Of a stretch of 64,000 nucleotides of DNA, positions 1-7,487 are shown piece by piece. Source of the stretch: an uncultured Clostridia bacterium. GTDB taxonomy: Bacteria; Bacillota; Clostridia; Oscillospirales; Acutalibacteraceae. The stretch is from the NCBI GenBank assembly GCA_945876745.1, contig CAMCPL010000009.1:16839-80838 (forward strand), in the 5' to 3' direction. Positions within the stretch are counted from its first letter, which is position 1. Every line of letters begins with the position of its first letter. The position numbers and the translations under genes are program-made. Below the pieces are notes generated by a model. The model was not told where the DNA came from, did not search any database, and worked only from the letters and a program-made list of their open reading frames with translations.

Positions 1-2
1 CC

Positions 3-509
3 TACTATTTTATGAAAAATACGCTTCATCCCGGAGATCTGTTTATTATTGACGAGCCTGCTGCTATGCTACATCCCATTGCTCAAAAAGAAGTAATGCG
101 GGAACTGCTTGAACTTGAAAATAAAGAGATTAAAGTCATTTATTCCACTCATAGCCCCTATCTTGTCCCAAGCGATTGGAAAAGTGTACACTTTGTCACC
201 ATGGAAGATAACGGAACAGCAGTAACACAAGAAAACCATAATGACCTTTTGAAACAAGTTACCGGTGGCGATATTTTTAATCTACAAAAGCTTTTAGAAA
301 AATACAAAAAATGCGGTTCCTACACAGCAGCTAATAATTGCTATAAAGCTTTGATGAAAAAATATGGCTCTATGGAGGATGCATCCTACAAGGTGCCTTT
401 TACCTATAGCACTCTTGAATCATGGAAAAAGAAGAAGCGGGGTACTTCATTTGAAAATGTAATATCAATAGCAGGGGCGATTGGCATCTCGCCGGAAAAA
501 CTGCTTTAA
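3..509 (+). CDS. AAA ATPase (AAA_21/OLD-like), C-terminal part
   Basis: The frame is open to the left edge of the window, so this is the 3' end of a longer gene; the first ATG at 12 is probably internal. The visible part holds a Walker B-type stretch (FIIDEPAAMLHP) followed by the H-loop-like STHSPYLV, the arrangement seen in ABC-type ATPases of the AAA_21/OLD class found in defence and mobile-element genes. The last 35 residues (TLESWKKKKRG through GISPEKLL) look like part of an XRE/CI-repressor helix-turn-helix, which is an unusual tail for such an ATPase. A terminator follows the stop codon. Function is not known; the ATPase call is firm, the HTH tail is tentative. Confidence 0.65.
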   Translation, partial: YYFMKNTLHPGDLFIIDEPAAMLHPIAQKEVMRELLELENKEIKVIYSTHSPYLVPSDWKSVHFVTMEDNGTAVTQENHNDLLKQVTGGDIFNLQKLLEKYKKCGSYTAANNCYKALMKKYGSMEDASYKVPFTYSTLESWKKKKRGTSFENVISIAGAIGISPEKLL

Positions 510-514
510 TTTGC

Positions 515-554
515 GGGGGGGGTACAACTGTACCCTCTGATTTTTTTATTTTTT
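515..554 (+). terminator. Terminator after the AAA ATPase
   Basis: GGGTAC-AACT-GTACCC stem (520-535) followed within five bases by a T-rich run (541-554). It separates the ATPase from the HNH gene. The palindrome could also serve as an operator for the promoter that follows. Confidence 0.55.
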
Positions 555-558
555 GAAT

Positions 559-564
559 TATAAT
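559..564 (+). promoter_or_regulatory. Candidate -10 for the HNH cassette
   Basis: TATAAT lies 33 bases before the HNH start codon. The expected -35 position (TCTGAT) is poor, so the promoter may need an activator or be controlled through the adjacent GGTACAACTGTACC palindrome. Confidence 0.4.
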
Positions 565-596
565 ATGGGTACATCTTAGAAAAGGAGGTACTCAAA

Positions 597-908
597 ATGT
601 CAAAGTATAAAACCATATATGTATGGAACCGTGTTTTCGGAGAAAAGCAGGAGGTGTACGATTACGCTGGAAGGCTAATGAAAAAATTAGCCTGCGGAAA
701 TCCGAATAGTTCTTATCACCCGACACTCGATCACATCAGACCGCTTTCAAACGGCGGGTGCGATGTCCTCGAAAATATCATAATTTGCCATCGTGATACC
801 AACAAGGAAAAAGCAGATCACTTTCCGCACTGGAAGGCAAACGGCGCATCTTTCCACGCCCGCAGGGTAAAAGGTTCCCGTGTGGCATACAAAATTATCG
901 AAGATTAA
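597..908 (+). CDS. Small HNH endonuclease-like protein
   Basis: This is a 103-residue protein with an HNH signature in its middle: LDHIRPLSNGG, then NIIICHRDTNKEKADHF. The first histidine, the asparagine of the NI(I/L) strand and the second histidine are all present, so a metal-dependent nuclease fold is likely. It lacks the paired CxxC zinc knuckles many HNH proteins have. A strong AAAAGGAGG site precedes the ATG. It is the first gene of a three-gene cassette with an acidic protein and a zinc-ribbon protein, spaced 12 and about 15 bases apart, suggesting co-transcription. Substrate and role are unknown; homing, restriction and DNA packaging are all possible. Confidence 0.7.
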   Translation: MSKYKTIYVWNRVFGEKQEVYDYAGRLMKKLACGNPNSSYHPTLDHIRPLSNGGCDVLENIIICHRDTNKEKADHFPHWKANGASFHARRVKGSRVAYKIIED

Positions 909-920
909 GGAGGAACATCC

Positions 921-1103
921 ATGAGCAAAAATTTCTTTGATTACGACGACGGCGACTATGCACATTCCATTTCCGACAATATGGCAATTGATTCAGACGG
1001 CAACATGATGATGAGAATGGGCGACAACATGGCTATGGACATGGACACCGGCGATCTTCACTTTATTTCATCTTGGCCTGACGATGAAGACGACGACGAT
1101 TAA
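921..1103 (+). CDS. Very acidic 60-residue protein, unknown
   Basis: I do not recognise this family. Eighteen of 60 residues are Asp or Glu against one Lys and one Arg, nine are Met, and the protein ends in a run of acidic residues (PDDEDDDD). There is an imperfect internal repeat: SDNMAIDSDGN and GDNMAMDMDTGD. A clear ribosome site (AAGGAGG, 907-913) sets the ATG. It sits directly behind the HNH gene. A small, strongly acidic partner of a nuclease could be a DNA mimic or inhibitor, but that is only inference from charge and position; the low-complexity sequence would also fit a metal- or cation-binding peptide. Confidence 0.6.
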   Translation: MSKNFFDYDDGDYAHSISDNMAIDSDGNMMMRMGDNMAMDMDTGDLHFISSWPDDEDDDD

Positions 1104-1118
1104 AAGGAGCGATTGTAT

Positions 1119-1874
1119 ATGGCTTTAATACATTGCCCGAATTGCGGAAAACTTATTAGCGACATGGCAACACTATGCCCAAACTGTAACAGCCAAAACG
1201 GTGATCCATCTGCAAACGACGCAGTAACCTGTTCTGAATGCGGAAATAAGTACAGCAAAGAACAAAATTTCTGTCCGGCTTGCGGTTGTCCCAATAACTC
1301 AAATCTCCCAAAAAAGAAGAAGCATAAAGGTATTGCCATTGCAGCAATTATTCTAACTATCGTTTTAGCAATCGGATTGTTCGGTGCATTTGTGAGCAAT
1401 AAAAGCAGAGCAACGGTTTATTATGACAATTTAGAAACCGTCACCTACAAAATGCTTGACGGTGCAGCAAAAGCAGAAACCGCAGGAAATCTTATCAAGA
1501 GTGTATGGTACAATGCAATTTATGAGGAAAGGGATTCAGAAACAGATAAATACACTTTAAAAAACGGCAAATTCGTTGATGATTTTAATGACGCCCTAAG
1601 TAATTTGTTTTCCGACGAAGAGTATCAGAAAAACATCTTAGCAATCCAAAATAACCAAGATGAAGTAATATCTCTGATGAAGCAACTCAATAATCCTCCC
1701 AGAGAATACGAGGAAGCATATTCGGTTTTGAAAACATATTATGATAACTATTTGTCAATGACTAAGATGGTTATTAATCCAGCAGGGAGTTTGCAATCAT
1801 TTTCAGACGAATTTAATAGTGCAGACACTGAGACCGTAAACTCTTACGAAAAAATGAAACTGTATCTAAACTAA
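1119..1874 (+). CDS. Zinc-ribbon membrane protein, unknown
   Basis: This is a protein of about 251 residues. Two zinc-ribbon pairs lie at the N-terminus (CPNCGK...CPNCN and CSECGNK...CPACGCPNN), followed by a KKKKHK stretch and one transmembrane segment (about residues 66-88, AIAAIILTIVLAIGLFGAF). The remaining 160 residues are probably extracytoplasmic and helical. An upstream TTG at 1113 is possible, but AAAAGGAG at 1102-1109 is spaced best for the ATG at 1119. Zinc-ribbon/TM/helical-domain proteins are common in Clostridia with no known function. It is the last gene of the HNH cassette; its stop codon lies four bases from the end of the group II intron. Confidence 0.65.
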   Translation: MALIHCPNCGKLISDMATLCPNCNSQNGDPSANDAVTCSECGNKYSKEQNFCPACGCPNNSNLPKKKKHKGIAIAAIILTIVLAIGLFGAFVSNKSRATVYYDNLETVTYKMLDGAAKAETAGNLIKSVWYNAIYEERDSETDKYTLKNGKFVDDFNDALSNLFSDEEYQKNILAIQNNQDEVISLMKQLNNPPREYEEAYSVLKTYYDNYLSMTKMVINPAGSLQSFSDEFNSADTETVNSYEKMKLYLN

Positions 1875-1877
1875 CAA

Positions 1878-3790
1878 ATCGAGTAGGAGGCTACCCATTA
1901 GTTGAGTAGCCGACCTCTCACACCACCGTGCGTACCGTTCGGTACACGGCGGTTCAATCATATTGAGTGCATAGACTTGTACGCTTCGGATATGTCATAA
2001 TATCCCCTGCGTGCAAGTCTTTCATTTGTTATGGTATGCTGTAATATACCGCTTCCTGCAATAGCCCAATAGCCTTTCCGAGTGTTTCCGTTTCGGCAAG
2101 CCTGCAATTCGGGCATACCAAATTTCTTTAGGTTTTCCACCCTTGTTTTTGGCTTCTTCCATTGCTTCCAGATATACATTCGTATTCTTCTTCGCAACCA
2201 CTCGTTCCATTGCTTCATAAGTGTTTCCATTTCCGCTATTCCGTAATAACCAAGCCATCCTCGCATAAATACCCTTATATTGTTTAACACGGTATCAAGC
2301 TTTCTGCCTTGACTACGGGAAGTTAGTTTTCGCAGTTTATCCTTGGCTTTCTTCTTCGACTTTGCGTGAACTCGGATATATGCACCCTTTCTGTTCCTTC
2401 CCATCGCAAAGCCGAGAAACCGAAATTTCGGATTGAATACACACTTACCGCTCGGCTCTTTTCCGTGTTTACCTTGAGCTTTAATTTCTTCTCAAGATAT
2501 GCCGTACTTGTTCCGAGCAATCTTTCCGCCGCACGCATACTCTTTGCTAAAAGAAGTATATCGTCTGCATATCGGATTACCTTTACTCCTCTGCCCTCAA
2601 ACTCTTTATCGAATTTATCGAGATAGATGTTGGCAAGTAACGGTGACAGATTTCCGCCCTGCGGTGAACCCTCTTTCGTTTTCATTACTATGCCGTTTTC
2701 CATTACTCCGCTTTTAAGATACTTCTTGATTAAATCAATCAGTCTCTTATCCTTGATGTCCTCACGGAGCATATTCATAAGCAGTTCGTGGTTCAGCGTA
2801 TCGAAATATTTGGATAAATCAAGGCATACTGCATATTTGTACCCCTCGTCCGCATATTCCTTTACTTTGAGTATTGCGTCCTTTGCGCTTTTGTGCGGTC
2901 TGTAGCCGTAGCTTCCGTCCGAAAACTTCGGCTCATAGATTGGTATTAGCACCTGTGCTATTGCTTGTTGGATAACGCGGTCTATGACTGTCGGTATTCC
3001 GAGCTTTCTCGCTTCCCCGTTGTCCTTGGGAATCTCTACTCTCCTGACAGGCGACGGCTTGTATTTGCCGTTCCTTATACTTTCGAGCAGTTCATTCCTA
3101 TGTTCTTTCAACCACGGGAGGGCTTCATCTACGGTCATACAGTCAACTCCGCTTGCTCCCTTATTGGCTTTTACCCGCTTGTAGGCTTTATTCAGATTGT
3201 CTCTGCTCAGAACCTTTTCAAGCAAGTCTGCACCGTCCTTTCGGTCAACCTCTCGACCTTCGGTACTGCACGCTTCTGCATACTCTTCGTGTTTCACACT
3301 ATCCCTTTGCAGGAAGCCGCCGTTTTCGGCGTATTCTGTTTTCATCATACCGACCTCCTTTAGTTTCTTACTAGGAACTTATGATTGTTCGGTCCTTCCC
3401 GAAAAAAAATTTTTTTCCCCCTCGGTACTATGACCTCTGCTGACTTCTTACAGTTCGTTGTTACTACGGAAAAAATTTTTTTCCGCCTGCAAGACCTCCT
3501 CGGGTAAGCGTAATCACCTTCACCTCATATATCTGCTGCATTTACACCTTGAAATTCGGGCAGTATTGGACTTCGTTTTGAATAGGAAACTCGTCCGTTT
3601 CAAGTATGCCTTATATGCAGTTTCTGTTCGTCAGACCGAGGCTTTGCCCGCAGAGACACTTTTAAGTCTCCGCATCCGACTTCTTTCAGACTCCGTCTCA
3701 CGGCGGACGCCCTTGTCTTCGGCTAACAGTTCCTACTGCCAAGTCTGTAGCGGACTTTCACCGCCAAGTTATTACACGTGCCGAGCACAC
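1878..3790 (-). mobile_element. Group IIC intron (ribozyme plus maturase ORF)
   Basis: This is a group II intron of about 1.9 kb read on the minus strand. The 5' end is GTGTGCTCGGCACG starting at 3790, followed by conserved 5' ribozyme sequence including GGTGAAAGTCC. Near the 3' end, domain V is recognisable at about 1903-1955 (minus-strand GAACCGCCGTG...CGGTGGTGTGAGAGG), then a domain VI-like hairpin (GGCTACTCA...GGGTAGCC). The 3' boundary is uncertain by about 3 bases. The encoded protein lacks an endonuclease domain, and the intron starts seven bases after a terminator stem; both are hallmarks of group IIC. Two near-identical palindromes (3397-3418, 3467-3485) lie between the ribozyme 5' part and the ORF. 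Confidence 0.85.
1958..3348 (-). pseudogene. Group II intron reverse transcriptase/maturase, frameshifted
   Basis: The reading frame is split. Residues 1-310 of the upstream part (ATG 3348, AAAGGAGG site) give the full reverse-transcriptase core: the LGIPTVIDRVIQQA region, the GSPQGGNLSPLLANIYLD motif and the active site YADD. The frame then leaves the family sequence near 2434-2440 and runs to a stop at 2323. The family sequence continues in another frame (FNPKFRFLGFAMGRNRKG...) through domain X (RGWLGYYG) to a stop at 1958. Restoring one T in a T-run at about 2437 joins the halves into a LtrA-type protein of about 460 residues with no C-terminal HNH endonuclease. Either the intron is immobile by itself or this is a sequencing error. 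Confidence 0.85.
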
Positions 3791-3794
3791 TATT

Positions 3795-3832
3795 TAAAAA
3801 GGGACAGAAGCAATCACGCACTGTCCCTTTGA
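3795..3832 (-). terminator. Terminator targeted by the IIC intron
   Basis: AAAGGGACAG (3798-3807) pairs with CTGTCCCTTT (3821-3830), followed on the minus strand by TTTTT. It terminates the two-HTH gene ending at 3847, and the intron begins seven bases beyond the stem. Confidence 0.8.
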
Positions 3833-3846
3833 AACTTTATTCTTAA

Positions 3847-4449
3847 TCAAGGTTTTTCGTCCCTTCTCTGTTTTCTCTTACATCTGCGCTGTTCGTTTTC
3901 ACGCTCTCTGCGTTGTATGTATTTAAATTCTCGGATGAGTTCTTTATATCTCTCGGTGCTAGGGTTGGATAGTTTTTGCGGTGACGCCATATAGTATATA
4001 AATTCTTCTTTCACGCAGTATTGGGTGTTGCCCATTTTTATACCGTGCAGGGTTTCTTCTCTTATCAGTTCATGTATGCGCTGTGGGCTATGTCCGACCA
4101 GTTCCGCCGCCGTCTGCGTGGGCAGAGCTTCGGGTAGCTCTGCCCACAGCATCTCCAACCATAGCCTGAAGGCTTCGCAGTTTTCTTCGGTGGCTTCAAG
4201 TAACGGGCGCGGATGCCATTCGGTTCGGTTTGAGAACAGACCGTTCAGTTCGGATAGGAAACCTACCTCTGTATCCATACGGATTTTGAACATTTCCGCA
4301 TCCTCTATCAGCACTCGGTACTTATGGGTTGCGTGTCCGGTATTTTCATGCGGGATATAATTATGATCCATCAGATATTTCATCTTCCGTGTGGAGATGT
4401 GCAGGTATTGTCTAAGCTTACATCCGCTCATATATTTTTCTTCAGCCAT
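3847..4449 (-). CDS. Two-HTH DNA-binding protein of the element
   Basis: This 200-residue protein has two excisionase/MerR-like winged-helix segments: one near residues 5-50 (SGCKLRQYLHISTRKMKYLMD) and one near 110-160 (TQTAAELVGHSPQRIHELIREE). The C-terminus is strongly basic and arginine-rich (from about residue 175). Proteins of this shape sit next to tyrosine integrases in Firmicutes elements and are thought to help recombination or control it. It lies 51 bases downstream of the integrase stop on the same strand and is probably co-transcribed with int. The exact role is inferred. Confidence 0.65.
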   Translation of the reverse strand: MAEEKYMSGCKLRQYLHISTRKMKYLMDHNYIPHENTGHATHKYRVLIEDAEMFKIRMDTEVGFLSELNGLFSNRTEWHPRPLLEATEENCEAFRLWLEMLWAELPEALPTQTAAELVGHSPQRIHELIREETLHGIKMGNTQYCVKEEFIYYMASPQKLSNPSTERYKELIREFKYIQRRERENEQRRCKRKQRRDEKP

Positions 4450-4500
4450 ATATTAAATCATCCTTTCGGTTGGCAAAAATGCACCTTTATCCGAGGTGTA

Positions 4501-5697
4501 TCATTCCTTTGCTTTATTAAAGATATTGCTGATAACATCAGCGCTTTCCTGTTTTTTGGACTTATCAAGGTGGGCATAGATATTTGCCGTTGTTGAGAGG
4601 TCGGAGTGACCGAGGAAGGTCGATACATTCAGCAGAGGCACATCCCGATTGATAAGGATACTTGCGAAGGTGTGTCGTAGGTCGTGGAAGCGAATCTTTC
4701 GCAGGCCGTAGCGCTCGATAAGGTCAGCAAATCGCCCCGTAACTCTGTTCGGTCTTAGCAGTTCGCCGAGCTGATCAACGCAGATATAATCATCGAATTT
4801 GCGATTATAACTGCCTTTGAACATTCGGCGGTATAGGTCTTGCTTTTCCCGTTCCTCGCAGAGCATTTCGTAGACGGGGTCCGGCAGAGGAAGGGTTCGG
4901 CGGCTTGATTTATTTTTCATTTCCTCTACAGGCTCTACGATAACCTTGCCGTTTTCCTTGTACTCGATAACCTTGGTGTCGAGCAGGATGGTGCGTTTTT
5001 CCCAATCAACCCTTGACCATCTTGCACCCAAGGCTTCGCTTCGGCGTAGCCCCAAGCCACCCGCTAACATTACCGCAGGGTAGATAACATCCCCGCGCAG
5101 GAGTCCGAGCATTGTTATCAGCTCGTCCTCGGAATAATTTTCACCGGTGAACTTGTTTTTCTTCGGGCGGTCGATTCGGTCGAAGGGGTTGGCATCTATC
5201 AGCTCGTACTTGAGCGCTCTTTTGAAGGCGCTGTGCAGGACGGTATGATAGTGAATGACGGTGTTGGCAACGACACCCGACTCGAACATCCAATCATAAA
5301 AATTCTCAATGTCCTTTGACGTTATATTGCCGACCGTCAGATCACTGTGGGCAGTAAAATACCGCCGAATTCTACCGTAGATCATTCCATGGTAGCTTTC
5401 AGCGGTACTCTTTTGGATATTCTTTTCGATCTTTTTATAGTGGGCGCACATATAATCGAAGATTGGAATATCCGAGGCAGGCTTTGCATTTCGGGCAATC
5501 TGCTCGGCGTAATCATTTTCAAAGGCTTTGACTACCTCTCGGTAGGCTTTGTTCACCTTTGATTTATTTGAGCCTTCGGGAAGACCGAGAGCTCGCCATA
5601 CGGGTTTTGTCTTACCGTTTTCCTTTACTTGTATCACGGCATAGAGGCGACCCTTTTTAGCCTGTACGCTGGCGGCAAGTGTGGTTTTGGCATCCAT
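4501..5697 (-). CDS. int: Tyrosine recombinase/integrase
   Basis: This 398-residue site-specific integrase has the catalytic set of the tyrosine recombinase family: Arg in GLGLRRSEAL (about residue 219), HDLRHTF (about 338-344), His in LGHSDLST, and Tyr in ANIYAHLD (about 374). The N-terminal part carries an AP2-like arm-binding region and a SAM-like core-binding domain (about 75-165). The ATG follows AAGGAGTGATAACAA. The 5' end overlaps the excisionase by 41 bases, as in Tn916/Tn1549-type modules. It would catalyse integration and excision of the element, plausibly at the tRNA-Ser site seen at 19,000, although the enzyme lies about 14 kb from that end. Confidence 0.93.
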   Translation of the reverse strand: MDAKTTLAASVQAKKGRLYAVIQVKENGKTKPVWRALGLPEGSNKSKVNKAYREVVKAFENDYAEQIARNAKPASDIPIFDYMCAHYKKIEKNIQKSTAESYHGMIYGRIRRYFTAHSDLTVGNITSKDIENFYDWMFESGVVANTVIHYHTVLHSAFKRALKYELIDANPFDRIDRPKKNKFTGENYSEDELITMLGLLRGDVIYPAVMLAGGLGLRRSEALGARWSRVDWEKRTILLDTKVIEYKENGKVIVEPVEEMKNKSSRRTLPLPDPVYEMLCEEREKQDLYRRMFKGSYNRKFDDYICVDQLGELLRPNRVTGRFADLIERYGLRKIRFHDLRHTFASILINRDVPLLNVSTFLGHSDLSTTANIYAHLDKSKKQESADVISNIFNKAKE

Positions 5698-6013
5698 TTG
5701 TTATCACTCCTTTTTTATTTTTGCCAACACGAACAATATCACAACTCGTTTGGCAAGTCCAGACATTATCGGAAGTTTTCTCAAGAAAGTAGACCCTTGG
5801 GTTCGAACTTGGTCTGTCCTTTTGCTGTAAATAATCGATCAGCTGCGATTTGGCAATGCGATTTTCTCTGCCGACCTTAACCGCCGGCAGAGTTTTTTCT
5901 TTGATAAGCTTGTAGACGGTTTTTATACTGACTCTCAGTATCTCCGCAACTTCAGCGGCGGTCAGTGACGCCGGATAACAGTGCAATTCTTTTTCGCGCT
6001 CCTTTTTAGTCAT
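5657..6013 (-). CDS. xis: Excisionase, HTH type
   Basis: The N-terminal 60 residues hold an excisionase/MerR-type helix-turn-helix (SLTAAEVAEILRVSIKTVYKLIKEKTL split by PAVKVGRENRI). Family members are usually about 65-75 residues. Here the frame runs on to 118 residues, and the extra tail overlaps the start of int; it may be real or an uninformative extension. AAAGGAG precedes the ATG, and that site lies inside the restored 3' end of the relaxase frame. It would bias the integrase toward excision. Confidence 0.82.
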   Translation of the reverse strand: MTKKEREKELHCYPASLTAAEVAEILRVSIKTVYKLIKEKTLPAVKVGRENRIAKSQLIDYLQQKDRPSSNPRVYFLEKTSDNVWTCQTSCDIVRVGKNKKGVITNGCQNHTCRQRTG

Positions 6014-6095
6014 AGGCTAACTCCTTTCTCCTACATCTTCATTGTAGGTGTTTCAGTTTCTTCTATAGTTTTGTCCTCAGTATTATCAGCCTCAC

Positions 6096-7487
6096 TTATG
6101 GCGGCGATAGCGCCGACGGCGAGACCGATAATCGCACCGAGGTTTGAAGCATTTTCCTGTGCTTCGATTCGTTTTCGGCGTTCCTCCGGATCTTCGGATG
6201 TGCTTCAATTATACTACCAGCTTCCAGAATACCACGCAGACCAACACCGACAGTGCTACCGCCGACACCGCTGTGGCAATCATTATTTTCATAATCTTCT
6301 GCTGCAGATTCTCGATCGTACTGTCCAGAGCCTTGGTACTCCACGAAAGGGTTTCGGAGCAATCCGAAATAAACCGTTCTTGATTCTTCCCAGCCTGTTC
6401 TACCATCGTCTGCATCTGAGCCACTGTATCCGCATTGGTATTCACCACCTCCTGAAACGTTCTCTCCATATATTCCGACTCTATATTCTGTATCTCTGTG
6501 CAGTGGTCGGTCAGCTCTTCCCGTGTCGCCAATCTGTCTATCAGCTGATACAGCTTCGGCTGAAACTCCGTCGCATCCTCCAGCAGTTGGCTCTCCCGCT
6601 TGCGCTGTTCTATCGGGATCGCATACACCTGCGGCTGATACGGAATCTGTGCCAGTTCGGATACCGTCCGTGCATTTTTCTGCCTCAGCATATCCACCGC
6701 CGTGTTCTGCTGTGAGCCGTTTCCTGATTGTGAACTCATACTCTAATACTCCTTTCAGATATTTGTCATCGTGCAGTCGTATGTCCCTGCACTTCATTCC
6801 GTTTGGGCAAGTGAAAGTGATATATTTTCTTTCATCTGTCCACGTAACTTGATAGCTGAGCCGTTTCATTTCTCTTATAAAATCCGCTCGGCTACCGCTT
6901 CGGTTCATAACAAAGTCAATGTCGGCAATCAATTTAAATTTCCAACTCTCGCCTTTGGAGGCGGCGCGGTACTCTCGGCTTGAAATATTTGCACCATCTT
7001 TTCTATACGGTTTTAAAACACTAAGCCCGTGTTCGTTACAGATGCTGTCGCTGAGTGTTCGTAACCGATTCAGCGTTCCGGGGTTCTGCCTGAGCTTATT
7101 GCCGTTTTCATAATGCACAGAGTTTATAACAAAGTGATTATGAAGGTACTCGGCATCAGTGTGGGTAGTCACTAAAACTTCATGTCCTGGCCACGCTTTT
7201 TCTGCGAACTCCAAACCGATTTTGTGAACCTGCTCGGCAGAAACATTTTCCTTCGGTGAAAAGGATTGAACGTAATGATAAAAAGTAATACCGCCCTTCT
7301 TTTTATGCGCGTTCTTTGTCACCATAAATTCTGTGAAAGAATTCTCGCCGTTGCAATTTACGCCGCCCACAAGTCTGCGACCGCTGTCCTCGTCTGCAAC
7401 CTTTTTCTGTTGCAAACAATAATCTATCACCGCCTTCATTGCGCTGATACTTTGATTGGATTCGGGAATAAAATTTACGGTTGCCAT
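6096..7487 (-). CDS. MOBP-type relaxase, frameshifted near the 3' end
   Basis: The relaxase nicks the element at oriT and leads the strand into a recipient. The N-terminal domain (residues 1-260) has the histidine triad HTDAEYLHNHFVINSVH (about 106-122) and other features of the MobA/MobL class. The start overlaps the mobC stop (TAATG). After residue 260 the sequence becomes glycine-rich and hydrophilic, because another gene occupies 6209-6739 in a different frame. The written frame ends at 6096 in unrelated residues, but one base shift at about 6190-6204 opens a family-like tail (DPEERRKRIEAQENAS...GAIIGLAVGAIAA) to a stop at 6031. Hence the true gene was probably 6031-7487. Confidence 0.85.
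   Translation of the reverse strand: MATVNFIPESNQSISAMKAVIDYCLQQKKVADEDSGRRLVGGVNCNGENSFTEFMVTKNAHKKKGGITFYHYVQSFSPKENVSAEQVHKIGLEFAEKAWPGHEVLVTTHTDAEYLHNHFVINSVHYENGNKLRQNPGTLNRLRTLSDSICNEHGLSVLKPYRKDGANISSREYRAASKGESWKFKLIADIDFVMNRSGSRADFIREMKRLSYQVTWTDERKYITFTCPNGMKCRDIRLHDDKYLKGVLEYEFTIRKRLTAEHGGGYAEAEKCTDGIRTGTDSVSAAGVCDPDRTAQAGEPTAGGCDGVSAEAVSADRQIGDTGRADRPLHRDTEYRVGIYGENVSGGGEYQCGYSGSDADDGRTGWEESRTVYFGLLRNPFVEYQGSGQYDRESAAEDYENNDCHSGVGGSTVGVGLRGILEAGSIIEAHPKIRRNAENESKHRKMLQTSVRLSVSPSALSPP
6209..6739 (-). CDS. Nested coiled-coil/tail-anchor protein inside the relaxase gene
   Basis: This 176-residue protein is read in a different frame, entirely within the relaxase gene. Reasons to believe it: its own AAAGGAG site nine bases before the ATG, normal protein composition, a long helical region rich in heptads (about residues 45-140), and one C-terminal hydrophobic segment (IATAVSAVALSVLVCVVFW) ending two residues before the stop, i.e. 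a tail anchor. Near the N-terminus IPYQPQVYAIPIEQRKRESQ reads like a conserved domain. It may link the relaxosome to the membrane or coupling protein. The family name is not known to me; role is inferred. Confidence 0.72.
   Translation of the reverse strand: MSSQSGNGSQQNTAVDMLRQKNARTVSELAQIPYQPQVYAIPIEQRKRESQLLEDATEFQPKLYQLIDRLATREELTDHCTEIQNIESEYMERTFQEVVNTNADTVAQMQTMVEQAGKNQERFISDCSETLSWSTKALDSTIENLQQKIMKIMIATAVSAVALSVLVCVVFWKLVV

Noticed and set aside
3..908. Septu-like defence pair (ATPase plus HNH)
   Set aside because: A terminator and a separate -10 lie between the genes, the HNH protein is much shorter than PtuB, and the ATPase is incomplete in the window. The pairing may be chance.
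1958..3348. Programmed frameshift in the intron protein
   Set aside because: No slippery heptamer or downstream structure was identified at the shift site; a one-base deletion in a T-run is simpler.
2366..3433. Plus-strand open frames across the intron
   Set aside because: They are shadows of the reverse transcriptase frame and lack start signals.
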